This document shows positions 36,917 to 46,193 of a stretch of 64,000 bases of DNA, piece after piece. The stretch lies in NCBI GenBank assembly GCA_040755395.1, contig JBFMAX010000002.1, positions 62,001 to 126,000 of the forward strand, in the 5' to 3' direction. Within the stretch, counting starts at the first letter, position 1. Each line of letters starts with the position of its first letter. A model generated the notes under the pieces. That model worked only from the letters and a program-made list of their open reading frames with translations. It made no database searches and had not been told where the DNA came from. The DNA comes from Nitrospirota bacterium (GTDB lineage: Bacteria; Nitrospirota; Nitrospiria; Nitrospirales; Nitrospiraceae). Position numbers and translations under genes: made by a program.

Positions 36917-38359
36917 ATGACCGACAGCCTCAAGGGCATCTCGCTCACACGTGCAACCAGCCTGCTGCTGACCGGCCGTGTGCTGGGCTTTGTGCTGTCG
37001 TTAGGCAACTCGATCATCCTGGCCCGGCTCCTCGGTGTCGAGTATCTGGGACAATACGCCTATGCGATGGGGCTTGCTGCCATGTTCGGGCTTTTGCCGA
37101 ATCTCGGTATCAGCGCCGTTGTTACTCGCACGATCGCGCTTGAGCCGCAGACCAGCCTGGGCACGCTCCGCGCAGCAGTGCGTGCGCAAGTGCTGCTAGC
37201 CGTTTTCGTGTTCGGCGCGGTGATCGGTTTCGCTGCCGTTCTTCCGGCACAGCCGGTTCCGACGACGTATGTCATTCTGGCGGCGGCGCAACTTGCGTTG
37301 GGAACACTGAGTTGGCCCTATCTGGCCGTGCTGGGCGGACGGGCCCGGTATGATCGATTGGCGGTTGCAGAATTGGTCGTCGGCCTTGCAGGCACAGGGC
37401 TGCTGGGTCTGGCGGCGATCTGGCAGGCCAGCGTCGCGGCGTTCCTGTGGGCACAGGTGATCGCCGCCGGATTGTCGATCCTCGTGGGGCGAGTCGTGGC
37501 CGCGCCCTTCCTGCCCCAAACTATGAGCAAACCGGTTTCCATTCGCACGCTGTTCGGTCAGGCGATTCCGTTCGGTGCGGCGGCGGCCGTTCAGGGGTTC
37601 TACACGAGGGCTGACATCATGCTCTTAGGACAGATGTCCTCGCCCGCAATCGTGGGGCTCTACAGCGCGGCCTATAAGCCCATCAACATGGTGATCAACT
37701 TCGGATCCACAATCGCCGGGGCGTTGTTTCCCTATCTGGTGCAAGAGTCGCGAACGGGATCCTCGGGGAGTTTCGACCGTCTGATGAAGGTCTTAATCGT
37801 CGTGGCGCCGGGCCTTGCTCTGGGCTTGACCGGCTTCGCGCCGATCTTGTTGGCCTTGCTGTATGGGCGGGACTTCACGGCCGGAGCCCCAATCTTGATG
37901 ATTTTGGCCTGGTCCGCCGCGGCCAATTGGCTCTATGCGCCGTTGAGCGTGGCTCTGCAGGCGAGAGGAAAGGAGCGGCAGTGGGCTGTGGCGCTGGCCA
38001 GTGTCTTCTTCTTGAATCTCGCTCTGAACCTGTGGACCATCGCGCTCTGGGAAGGGGTCGGAGCCGCGGTGAGCACGCTGGTCTCCGAAGCGGTGCTGCT
38101 AGGAGTGGCGGCGTTCCTGGTCCGCCGCTACCTCCGCTTTTCCATCTCGCTGCGCGTTGCGCGTTCGGTGTTCGGCGCGGCGCTGCTTGGCGGAGGCCTG
38201 CTCTATGCGCTCTGGTCGACCGGCGCAGTACCGGCTACGGCGGCGGCGCTGATGGGCTACGGCGGGATGTTGTTGCTGTTCCGGGTGGCGTCGACTGACG
38301 ATCTGCTCAAGTTGATGGGACGGTTTCGAGAAACTCTCCAGGGGCATGCCCGCGCCTGA
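36917..38359 (+). CDS. Polysaccharide flippase (Wzx-type)
   Basis: 480 residues with about fourteen membrane segments of the polysaccharide biosynthesis/MATE-like superfamily. LGVEYLGQYAYAMGLA and the FYTRADIMLLGQM motif are typical. It would flip lipid-linked repeat units across the inner membrane. AAGGGGA lies before the ATG. Confidence 0.9.
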   Translation: MTDSLKGISLTRATSLLLTGRVLGFVLSLGNSIILARLLGVEYLGQYAYAMGLAAMFGLLPNLGISAVVTRTIALEPQTSLGTLRAAVRAQVLLAVFVFGAVIGFAAVLPAQPVPTTYVILAAAQLALGTLSWPYLAVLGGRARYDRLAVAELVVGLAGTGLLGLAAIWQASVAAFLWAQVIAAGLSILVGRVVAAPFLPQTMSKPVSIRTLFGQAIPFGAAAAVQGFYTRADIMLLGQMSSPAIVGLYSAAYKPINMVINFGSTIAGALFPYLVQESRTGSSGSFDRLMKVLIVVAPGLALGLTGFAPILLALLYGRDFTAGAPILMILAWSAAANWLYAPLSVALQARGKERQWAVALASVFFLNLALNLWTIALWEGVGAAVSTLVSEAVLLGVAAFLVRRYLRFSISLRVARSVFGAALLGGGLLYALWSTGAVPATAAALMGYGGMLLLFRVASTDDLLKLMGRFRETLQGHARA

Positions 38360-38415
38360 GCCTGGAGCGGTGCAGGACATCGATGCGGATATCAGGAGGG
38401 TGGAGCCGCGGGGCC

Positions 38416-39558
38416 ATGATGGTCGGAATCGATGCTGGACCAATGGTGGGGCGGGGAGGGATCAGCGGCTATGTCGGACCGCTCGTCCGCACGCTGATCG
38501 CCAATCATCCGCGAACGGAGTTCCGCCTCCTGTTGCGACGGGGGTGGCTCGATGTGGAAGCTGTGAGTGAGTTAAAGCGTTTCGCCCCGGTCCAACTCCT
38601 CCGGATCCCCGACCGCGCGGTGTTGTTCTGGTGGGACCGGTTGGGAAAAAGTCTGCCGGTCCAGCGACGGTTTTGGAGCAGCCTGGACCTCTACCTCGCC
38701 ACCTGCTTGGTCGCGCCTGTCCTGCCGCGCGGTCAGGTGATCTCGATCGTCTATGACCTGATTCCGTTGCGCCTACCGAATCTATTTCCTGAAAGCCGGA
38801 GGTTCCGAGAAAGGCTCCAACGGCTCTGCCGGCGGTCGGCCGCGTTGGTCGCGATCTCGCATCAAACCAAGCATGATCTGGTCGACTTATTGGGTATCGA
38901 CCCCGAATCGGTGCATGTCATCTATCCGGGGCGGAATCAGGTATTCAGTCCCGCTTCTGCAGTTCGTTTGGAGGAGATCCGCCGACGGTACGGCATCGAC
39001 GGTCCCTATCTTCTCTATGTCGGGGCGTTGGGACCGCACAAGAACGTGCCGACGCTGCTGAGGGCCTATCAGGAGGCAAGGCTTGAAGGGGGCATCGATG
39101 CCAAGCTCGTGCTCGTCGGTGACCGGCGCTGGGGAACCGACACCTTGACCGTGCTGGAGGGTTTGAAGGTCCGCGGGGACGTGATCGTCACCGGGTACGT
39201 GCCGGCGGAAGACTTGCCGGTGCTTTACGCCGGTTCGTCGCTGTTCGTCTTCCCATCTCTCTATGAAGGCTTCGGCCTGCCGGTCCTGGAGGCGCTGTCG
39301 TCCGGAGTCCCGGTGATCGTGTCGAAGGCCGGGGCGCTGCCGGAAGTGGTCGGGGACGCGGGATGCTGCGTCGATCCCGAAGATCCGACCGCCATGGCCG
39401 CCGCGATCGGCCGCGTGTTGAGGGACTCGGCTCTGCGGGAAAGCATGGCGGCCGCCGGGCTGAAGCGAGCCGCGTCGTTCAGTTGGACGCAGAGCGCGCG
39501 GCAAGTGTCGAGGTTGCTGCAGATTGTCACTGATCGGTCTCAATCGGCGGCCGGGTGA
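38416..39558 (+). CDS. Glycosyltransferase family 4 protein
   Basis: 380 residues in the GT-B fold. LLYVGALGPHKNVPTLL and the E-x7-E donor-site motif EGFGLPVLEALSSGVPV are visible. ATG 38416 (or 38419) fits GIDAGPMVGRGGISGYV as the N-terminal acceptor loop; the frame is open 11 codons upstream. Sugar specificity cannot be read from the sequence. Confidence 0.9.
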   Translation: MMVGIDAGPMVGRGGISGYVGPLVRTLIANHPRTEFRLLLRRGWLDVEAVSELKRFAPVQLLRIPDRAVLFWWDRLGKSLPVQRRFWSSLDLYLATCLVAPVLPRGQVISIVYDLIPLRLPNLFPESRRFRERLQRLCRRSAALVAISHQTKHDLVDLLGIDPESVHVIYPGRNQVFSPASAVRLEEIRRRYGIDGPYLLYVGALGPHKNVPTLLRAYQEARLEGGIDAKLVLVGDRRWGTDTLTVLEGLKVRGDVIVTGYVPAEDLPVLYAGSSLFVFPSLYEGFGLPVLEALSSGVPVIVSKAGALPEVVGDAGCCVDPEDPTAMAAAIGRVLRDSALRESMAAAGLKRAASFSWTQSARQVSRLLQIVTDRSQSAAG

Positions 39559-39571
39559 ACCACGGATAGCC

Positions 39572-40378
39572 ATGTCTCTCTTAGTCAAACGGATCGAGAA
39601 AGCTCGCAACATCTGGGCCGCCGAAGGGCTCGCGCAGGCGATCGCAGCCGCTTGCCGGTCGTTTTATGGTCTGGCAGCCGATCCCTGTTCCCGGATGCTC
39701 GCCAGGTTCCTGGACGGCTGGTGCGAGATGTCGTCTCTCCTGACCGCCAGGCTCACACACCGGCCGCTCGTTCATGTGATTGGAGACAGCCATGTGCTGG
39801 CGTTCAAGCGGCAGCCTTCGTTTCTCGTTTACCATGTCGGTCCCGCTACGGCTTATAAGCTGGGACAAGATCATAGCACGACCCAGGGGAGGCAAAGAGT
39901 CCTGCGAATCTTGAACCGCGTCAAGAGCGGAGACATAGCCCTGCTGTCTTTCGGGGAGATCGATTGCCGCATTCACATCTATTACCAATACAAGAAGCAC
40001 GATGAGCGGATTCCACTCAGCCAGTGGATTGACAGGACCATCGTGAGCTACGGCGCGTTCCTGCTCGACGTGGCCAAGCGAGGCTGTAGGCTGTGCGTCT
40101 ACGGAATTCCGCCGGCTGGGAGGCAGCCTAACCGGTATGGGTATCCGTACTATGCCGCCCCCGATCTTCGGGTGGGTATCTTCAGGGAGTTCAACGAACG
40201 ACTCAAGGCGTTTTGCGCGGCGCAGAGTATCCCCTACATCGATATCTTCGTCGCAGCATCGGACGGGGAGGGATTCATCTCGGAAGAATTTGCAAGCGAC
40301 GAGGTGCACCTCAATGCGCGGGCAGTCGAGTTCGTTCGAGGCTGGTTCAATCGGGAGTTGGGGATTGACCTGTCGTGA
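39572..40378 (+). CDS. SGNH/GDSL-type hydrolase-like protein
   Basis: 268 residues. HVIGDSHV (71-74 GDSH) gives the block I serine, SFGEIDCR fits block III, and SDEVHLN near the C-terminus supplies the Asp and His of block V. Such proteins in polysaccharide loci often act on O-acyl groups; here the direction (adding or removing) is not known. It has no signal peptide. It lies 13 bp after the previous gene. Confidence 0.75.
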   Translation: MSLLVKRIEKARNIWAAEGLAQAIAAACRSFYGLAADPCSRMLARFLDGWCEMSSLLTARLTHRPLVHVIGDSHVLAFKRQPSFLVYHVGPATAYKLGQDHSTTQGRQRVLRILNRVKSGDIALLSFGEIDCRIHIYYQYKKHDERIPLSQWIDRTIVSYGAFLLDVAKRGCRLCVYGIPPAGRQPNRYGYPYYAAPDLRVGIFREFNERLKAFCAAQSIPYIDIFVAASDGEGFISEEFASDEVHLNARAVEFVRGWFNRELGIDLS

Positions 40379-40408
40379 GTGGCGGACATGCGGCAATGTC
40401 GGAGCCCT

Positions 40409-41077
40409 ATGACGACTTCGTTCTACGATCGGGAGTACTTCGAGGGCAAGACTCGCCAGAGCCCTCCTTATACCCGCGACCTGATCTATCCGCTGGCGGA
40501 CCGAACGGCGGCGTTTCTCTGCCGTTACAGAACACCTGGCCGGGCACTGGACATCGGTTGCGCGAAAGGATTCCTGGTCGAGGCGCTTCACGCCAGAGGT
40601 GTGATAGGGGCGGTGGGAGTGGATATCAGTTTCTATGCGGTGTCCCAGAGTGCGCCTCCGGCGCATGGCCATCTGATCGTGGCAGACGCGCAATCGGGTC
40701 TTCCGGTGCGATCGGGGAGCTGCGATCTGGTCACCGCGCTCGACTTGTTTGAGCATCTCGAACAACCGCTACCGGTTCTACGGGAGATCCGGCGGGTCCT
40801 CAGCGGGAGCGGTGCCGCCTATGTGAAGATCTGCCACCCGCGCCATCCTAACGCAAAACGGGATCCATCCCATGTGAATGTGCAGCCGTTGTCCTACTGG
40901 ACGAGACTCTTCCGAGCCGCGCGCCTCCGTTGGCGGCGGGTCTATGAAGCGGACATCACGGAGGGGGCTGGCATTGCGGACCGGTGCAAAGCGATCGTGC
41001 GCCGGGTGCACGAATGGGCTGTGATTGGCACTCCTGCGGACTACAAGTTTCTTCTGTGGCCCGATGCAGAGCGGTGA
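40409..41077 (+). CDS. SAM-dependent methyltransferase (class I)
   Basis: 222 residues. The SAM-binding loop ALDIGCAKGFLVEAL and the post-II motif LDLFEHLEQP are standard. ATG 40409 has GGAG five bases upstream; starts at 40379 (GTG) or 40388 (ATG) are alternatives. The substrate is presumably a sugar or lipid-linked glycan. Confidence 0.88.
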   Translation: MTTSFYDREYFEGKTRQSPPYTRDLIYPLADRTAAFLCRYRTPGRALDIGCAKGFLVEALHARGVIGAVGVDISFYAVSQSAPPAHGHLIVADAQSGLPVRSGSCDLVTALDLFEHLEQPLPVLREIRRVLSGSGAAYVKICHPRHPNAKRDPSHVNVQPLSYWTRLFRAARLRWRRVYEADITEGAGIADRCKAIVRRVHEWAVIGTPADYKFLLWPDAER

Positions 41078-41081
41078 GGAC

Positions 41082-42257
41082 ATGCGACTGCTGTTTCTGG
41101 CCCCTGCGCCTCCGTCCGACCGGCGCGGCGGCGGCGCGTTACGGATGCTGCACATGGTGCGCTTCTTGGCGGAGCGGTTCGAGGTGGATCTGGTCGCGCC
41201 GGCGATCGACGGCGTGCAGGAGGCGGAACGGCTGTTGAAGAACGTTTGCGCGGACCTGGAGTTCGTGCCTCCGGCGCCGGTGTCATGGTTCCGGCGCGCG
41301 GGACACCTCGGACCCTATGGAAAGGATCCGGCTTTGCAGGAGGCCGTTCATCGCCGGTTGGCCTCGAAGAGGTACGGCGCCGTGCAGCTCGAAAAGCCGG
41401 CCATGATTCCCTATGTGCCGATCGACATCCGCGTGCCGGTCGTCTTGGACGTGTGGGCATACGGCTTGGCCGGTCCGCTGCGCGCGCTCCGGCACGGGAC
41501 CGGCGCATGGCGCAAGGCCAGAACCTTCGTCCAACTCTGCCGCTACGGACTGTTCGATACGGTGTGCTGGCCCGCGACCTCTTGGGTCTTGGTGGTGTCC
41601 GAGGAAGACCGGACGCGCTGCGAACGGTCGCGGCCGGGACGCAGGGTGCTGGTCGTCCCGAACGGGGTGGATTGCGCCGCGGTTCGACCCGATTGGAGCG
41701 ATCGCCCCGTACCGCCGGTCCTGCTGTTCACCGGCGATCTGGCATTCGAGCCGAACGTGGATGCGGCGCGGTATTTGGCCACGAAGGTCTTTCCGGCGAT
41801 CCAGCGGCGCCGGCCGGATGCGCAGCTTCGTCTCGTCGGCCGCAACCCGGACGCGAAAGTACGAGAGCTGGCGGGCGAGAGCGTGGCCGTGATCGGCGAC
41901 GTGCCTGACATGGTGCCGCATCTTCACGCGGCCGCCGTCTATATGGCGCCGCATTTCACCGGAGCCGGAACGAGGACCAAACTGCTGGAGGCGATGGCGG
42001 CCGGGCTACCGATCGTCACGACGACCATCGGACTCGAAGGCATCGAGGCCGTACCGGGGCGCGACGTGGTCGTGGCCGACGACGCCGACGCCATGATCGC
42101 CGCGATCTGCAGGCTGCTGGACGATCCGTCCGAACGGCGGCGATTGGGCATGGCCGCGCGCCGGCTCGTCGAAGCGCAGTACGACTGGCCGCGCTGCCTC
42201 GCGCCGCTCGAAACGGTGTATCGCCAGCTTCTGGAACCGAGGGCCGCGGCATGTTGA
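41082..42257 (+). CDS. Glycosyltransferase family 4 protein
   Basis: 391 residues, GT-B fold. The N-terminal PPSDRRGGGALRMLHM loop and C-terminal AGTRTKLLEAMAAGLPIV donor motif are present. It resembles the GTs of exopolysaccharide loci that open with RLLFLAP. ATG 41082 follows the methyltransferase stop by 4 bp. It overlaps the next gene by 7 bp. Confidence 0.88.
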   Translation: MRLLFLAPAPPSDRRGGGALRMLHMVRFLAERFEVDLVAPAIDGVQEAERLLKNVCADLEFVPPAPVSWFRRAGHLGPYGKDPALQEAVHRRLASKRYGAVQLEKPAMIPYVPIDIRVPVVLDVWAYGLAGPLRALRHGTGAWRKARTFVQLCRYGLFDTVCWPATSWVLVVSEEDRTRCERSRPGRRVLVVPNGVDCAAVRPDWSDRPVPPVLLFTGDLAFEPNVDAARYLATKVFPAIQRRRPDAQLRLVGRNPDAKVRELAGESVAVIGDVPDMVPHLHAAAVYMAPHFTGAGTRTKLLEAMAAGLPIVTTTIGLEGIEAVPGRDVVVADDADAMIAAICRLLDDPSERRRLGMAARRLVEAQYDWPRCLAPLETVYRQLLEPRAAAC

Positions 42258-43285
42258 GCGTCTCCGTCGTCATTCCCGTTTTGAATGCGGCACGGACACT
42301 GCCGCTCTGTCTGGCCGCGCTCGGCCGGCTCGATCCGAAGCCGGATGAGATCATCTTTGTCGACAACGGATCGTCCGACGGCAGCCAGGGACTCCTCAAC
42401 GCCTTCGAATCCGATCATGCGGGATGGACCGTTCGATGCCTGGTCCAGCCCAAACACGGCGCCTCGGCGGCAAGGAATACGGGAATCAAAGCCGCGGCCG
42501 GGGAGGTCATCGCCTTCACCGACGCCGATTGCGAACCGGACGTGGATTGGTTGAAGCAGCTCGTCGTTCCGTTCGAGGACCAGGCCGTCGGAGGAGTCGC
42601 CGGGCGGATCGCGGGTGCCACCGGCGGGTCGGTCTTGGAGCTCTTCAGTTCGCTGTATACGCTGCAATCGCCGGAACAGCCGTCGCTCCATACGACCTGG
42701 ACCCCGTGGGCCGGCGGGTTTCCCACCGCCAACCTGGCCGTGCGGCGTTCCCTGCTCGAGCAGCTCGGCGGGTTCGACGAGGGCGTGACGATCTACGGCG
42801 AGGACTACGATCTCTGCGCGCGACTCTATCGACGAGGATCGGCCGTTGCCTATCGACCCGAGGCGGTCGTGCGGCACCATCATCGCAACACGCTGGCCGG
42901 GCTTCTCCGCCAAGCGTACGGGTTCGGATGCAGCCATGCCTATCTGTTCGGACGTCACCGGCCGAAAGGCCTGTGGATGGAACTGCCGCGATATGCCACG
43001 GTCTGGGCGTCGGCCCCCGTGAACGGGTGGCTGGACGGCGCCTCAGCCGATAAAAAGCTGCTTGGGATTCTGGCGCTGTGGGGGCTCTATCAGCCGCTGT
43101 GGTGGCTGCTGCCGCTCTATGCGCTGTGGATGATCAGGGAGGCGGGCAAACGGGCCGCGCTCGCCGGCGCTCCGCCCTCCGTGACCGTAGCCGTCGGACT
43201 CGCGGGCTTGTTGCTCGCGAAATCGGCCGCGCTGACGGCCGGACGGTGGCGAGGCTCGTGGAAATATGGGGCCGTCTGCTTGTGA
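42251..43285 (+). CDS. Glycosyltransferase family 2 protein with C-terminal membrane helices
   Basis: 344 residues. SVSVVIPVLNAARTL, FVDNGSSDGS and the DxD-type FTDADCEPD mark an inverting GT-A fold. Two hydrophobic segments (about 272-295 and 310-325) anchor the C-terminus. Its stop overlaps the next gene as GTGA. Confidence 0.9.
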   Translation: MLSVSVVIPVLNAARTLPLCLAALGRLDPKPDEIIFVDNGSSDGSQGLLNAFESDHAGWTVRCLVQPKHGASAARNTGIKAAAGEVIAFTDADCEPDVDWLKQLVVPFEDQAVGGVAGRIAGATGGSVLELFSSLYTLQSPEQPSLHTTWTPWAGGFPTANLAVRRSLLEQLGGFDEGVTIYGEDYDLCARLYRRGSAVAYRPEAVVRHHHRNTLAGLLRQAYGFGCSHAYLFGRHRPKGLWMELPRYATVWASAPVNGWLDGASADKKLLGILALWGLYQPLWWLLPLYALWMIREAGKRAALAGAPPSVTVAVGLAGLLLAKSAALTAGRWRGSWKYGAVCL

Positions 43286-44250
43286 ACGACAAGGTGTCCG
43301 TCATCATCTGCTCGAAAGATCGGCACGCTGACCTATTGAGGGCAATTGATTCGGTCAGACGATCGGGCGGAATCGGACGATCAGCCGAGATCGTCGTCGT
43401 TGAAGAGACAGATACACCGAGGGCGATTCCCGGCGTGAGGTATGTCCCTCTCCCCCGGCAGGAGTACGGGTTCGGCTATGCCCGGAACGTGGCGGTGAAG
43501 GAAGCCGGCGGCGAACTGCTGCTGTTCATTGACGATGATTGCGAAGCGGAGCAGGGGTGGGCCGATGAACTGGTCGCCCCGTTGCTGGAGAACCCGGCGA
43601 TTCAAGGAGTGGCGGGCGCGGTCCTGGTCAGGAACTGCGGCCCGCTGGGCTACGCCGAGAATATTCTGGGATTTCCCGGCGGCGGACTGCGCTATGTGCA
43701 TCAGGCGATGGGACGAGTCGTGCCGACGAACCATCTGTCCACGTGCAACTGCGCCTACCGGCGTGATGCCGTCCTGAACGCCGGCGGGTTTTCTGAAGGA
43801 GCCCGGGCGGGCGGCGAAGACGCGCTCTTGGCTGAACGGGTGGCGAAGATGGGCCGCTGCGTCTATGCGCCGTGCGCCGTGGTCTATCATCGGACCAGAG
43901 ACCGGTTCGGGGCCATCTTTACCTGGTTCGTGCGACGAGGGTATGGCGAACTGGCGACCTGGGAACAGCATCTGGATCGAGCGTCGTATGTGCGATACCT
44001 GCTCCGCAGTTCGTGGACGGTCCGAGCCGCGGCGTTCCTGATCCTCGTCTCGGCGTTCCCACCGCTGGTGCGTCTGGTTCCGATCCTGGCGCTGCTGTAC
44101 TACGTCGTCATGCTGTGGCGCTTCCGGTTTGCGCGCGCGTACCCGGCTCATCGACGGGCCTGGTGGCTAGCGCCGCTCGTGAAGATGACGATGGACCTCG
44201 GCGCGGAAGCGGGACGGTGGAAATATTTTCTCGAACGGCTCAGGCGATGA
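43282..44250 (+). CDS. Glycosyltransferase family 2 protein
   Basis: 322 residues. VSVIICSKDRHADLL, LLLFIDDDCEAEQGW (metal site) and the SEGARAGGEDALLAERV acceptor-site motif are visible, plus membrane segments near residues 248-290. I chose the GTG that overlaps the previous stop; GTG 43258 is possible. Longer extension upstream is shadow sequence. Confidence 0.87.
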   Translation: MNDKVSVIICSKDRHADLLRAIDSVRRSGGIGRSAEIVVVEETDTPRAIPGVRYVPLPRQEYGFGYARNVAVKEAGGELLLFIDDDCEAEQGWADELVAPLLENPAIQGVAGAVLVRNCGPLGYAENILGFPGGGLRYVHQAMGRVVPTNHLSTCNCAYRRDAVLNAGGFSEGARAGGEDALLAERVAKMGRCVYAPCAVVYHRTRDRFGAIFTWFVRRGYGELATWEQHLDRASYVRYLLRSSWTVRAAAFLILVSAFPPLVRLVPILALLYYVVMLWRFRFARAYPAHRRAWWLAPLVKMTMDLGAEAGRWKYFLERLRR

Positions 44251-45350
44251 CGACGGCGCAACCGGTCATGTTGGTGTCCAATCATGCCGAGATCGTCGGC
44301 GGGGGAGAAGTCAGCTTCCTCGCCATTCCAGAGACGCTCGATCGGACGAGGTGGATGCCTATCGTGGTTGTACCGGCCGAGGGTGCAGTCGCCCAGCGGT
44401 GCCGCGCGATGGAGATTCTGACTCACGTTGTGCCGATGCCGACCTTGCGACGGCCAAGTCCTGCGCTGGTTCAGAGCGTCGCCGAGCTCCATCGGCTGAT
44501 CGTGGAGACCGATGCCGCCATCGTGCATGCCAACGGCTCGCGCGCGATGGCCTATGCAGGCCTGGCCGGCAAGTGGGCGAAACGGCTGGTCATCTGGCAC
44601 GTCCGTGTGGCGGACCCGGGCGGATGGTTGGATCGAATACTCTTCAGCTTGGCCGATCGCGTGATCGTGAATTCGCATGCCGTCGGCCGGCGGTTTGCCT
44701 GGGCCGAGACCGGAAAGGTCCGGTGCATCCACAACGGCGTGGATACAGCTCGCTTTGCGCCCCGCCCGGCGCCCAAGGACCTGCGCAAGCGACTGGGGGT
44801 TGCGGAGGGCGAGCCGGTGGTGGCGAGCGTCGGGCGCTTTGTCCCGTACAAGGGATACGACGATCTGCTGGACGCGGCGGCGTTGGTACGGACAGTCAGG
44901 CCGGACACGCACTGGGTGTTGGTAGGGGACGGGGAGCTACAGAGGGAGTTGGAAGCGCAAAGCCGGAGGCTGAATCTTGGCCCATGGGTCCATTTTACCG
45001 GCTGGCTCGACGATGTGCGCGATGTCCTGGCTCTGTGCGATGTGTTCGTCTTGCCGTCCAGGGGCGAACACTTCGGCCGCGTGCTCATCGAAGCCATGGC
45101 GATGGGCAAACCGGTCGTCGCAACCGATGGAGGAGGCGTGCCTGAAATCGTCCGCCACGGCGAGACGGGCCTGCTGGTGCCGTCCGGCCGACCGCCTGCG
45201 CTGGCCCGGGTGATCCTGACCCTCCTCGACGATCCGGCTTACGCGGCATCGCTGGGGGCGGCGGGACGGGAGCGGGTGGAGCGGGAGTTCAGTTTGTCGA
45301 GACATGTGACCCAAGTGGAACGGCTGTACGGTGAGTTGACGAACGGATAG
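44247..45350 (+). CDS. Glycosyltransferase family 4 protein
   Basis: 367 residues, GT-B fold. MLVSNHAEIVGGGEVSFL is the N-terminal glycine-rich loop; VASVGRFVPYKGYDDLLDA and GEHFGRVLIEAMAMGKPVV are the C-terminal signatures. ATG 44247 overlaps the previous stop. The frame is open far upstream, but that part overlaps the GT2 gene. Confidence 0.9.
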   Translation: MTTAQPVMLVSNHAEIVGGGEVSFLAIPETLDRTRWMPIVVVPAEGAVAQRCRAMEILTHVVPMPTLRRPSPALVQSVAELHRLIVETDAAIVHANGSRAMAYAGLAGKWAKRLVIWHVRVADPGGWLDRILFSLADRVIVNSHAVGRRFAWAETGKVRCIHNGVDTARFAPRPAPKDLRKRLGVAEGEPVVASVGRFVPYKGYDDLLDAAALVRTVRPDTHWVLVGDGELQRELEAQSRRLNLGPWVHFTGWLDDVRDVLALCDVFVLPSRGEHFGRVLIEAMAMGKPVVATDGGGVPEIVRHGETGLLVPSGRPPALARVILTLLDDPAYAASLGAAGRERVEREFSLSRHVTQVERLYGELTNG

Positions 45351-45359
45351 GCGTCTCTC

Positions 45360-46190
45360 ATGGCAACCTGCATGCTCTGCGGAGGAACGAACTGGCGGAT
45401 CATCGAGCAGGCCGGAGGGACCTGTGTCGTGCGCTGTGCGTGCGACCTGGTGTTCGTCACGCCGACCCCTTCTCGCGACGTCATCGAGCGGGCTTACGAC
45501 CGGGAGTACTATTCCGCGTGGGAGAAACAAGGGAATGCCAGGCGAAAGATCTGGGACCGGCGCATGGAATTGGTCGCCGGCCTCTGCCCCGTACCGGGCC
45601 GGCTGCTGGACATCGGCTGCGGCGACGGGACGTTCCTGAGGATTGCCAAAGCGGGAGGCTGGGACGTGACGGGCACCGAACTTTCTCCCTGTGCGGCGGA
45701 TGCCGGCGGCGGCTTGGACGTCCGGCAGGGCGAAGTCTGGGAAGCGGAATTGCCGGAAGGGTGGTTCGACGTCGTGACCGGTTGGCATGTGATCGAACAT
45801 GTCTCCGATCCGCGCCGCGTCCTGGCGGAACTGTACCGCGTCCTGCGACCGAACGGCTGGCTGGTGCTCGCCACGCCGAACCTCCATGACTATGTGTTTC
45901 GCGCCGCCTATCGAATGGCCCGCTTGAAGCCGCCTTCCCTGTATGAGCCGGATGAGCGGGAATTGCATCTCTTCCACTTTTCATCCGCGACGCTCGCCAA
46001 GCTGGTGTCGTCGGCGGGATTCCGGGACGCTCGGGTCGGGTTCGATCGTGGCGCCGCCGCCGAACGGGGGAAACGGTTGGTCAACGCCGTCGCCTACGGG
46101 TGGTATCGGTTGACCGGGTTGAACTGGGGCATGGGGATCGAGTTGGTTGCACGCAAGCCGGCCGTGCCTTCGGGAACGGCGGGAGGATGA
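45360..46190 (+). CDS. Methyltransferase with N-terminal cysteine cluster
   Basis: 276 residues. An N-terminal CMLC ... CVVRCAC cluster (residues 4-28) looks like a small zinc-binding knuckle; the SAM loop is LLDIGCGDGTFL. The family pairs a zinc-ribbon with a class I methyltransferase and is common in nucleotide-sugar and polysaccharide loci. Substrate unknown. Confidence 0.87.
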   Translation: MATCMLCGGTNWRIIEQAGGTCVVRCACDLVFVTPTPSRDVIERAYDREYYSAWEKQGNARRKIWDRRMELVAGLCPVPGRLLDIGCGDGTFLRIAKAGGWDVTGTELSPCAADAGGGLDVRQGEVWEAELPEGWFDVVTGWHVIEHVSDPRRVLAELYRVLRPNGWLVLATPNLHDYVFRAAYRMARLKPPSLYEPDERELHLFHFSSATLAKLVSSAGFRDARVGFDRGAAAERGKRLVNAVAYGWYRLTGLNWGMGIELVARKPAVPSGTAGG

Positions 46191-46193
46191 TTC

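Noticed and set aside
43872-44246. Upstream extension of the GT4 frame
   Set aside because: Overlaps the GT2 gene out of frame; the GT4 fold begins at MLVSNHAEIVGGG just after ATG 44247.
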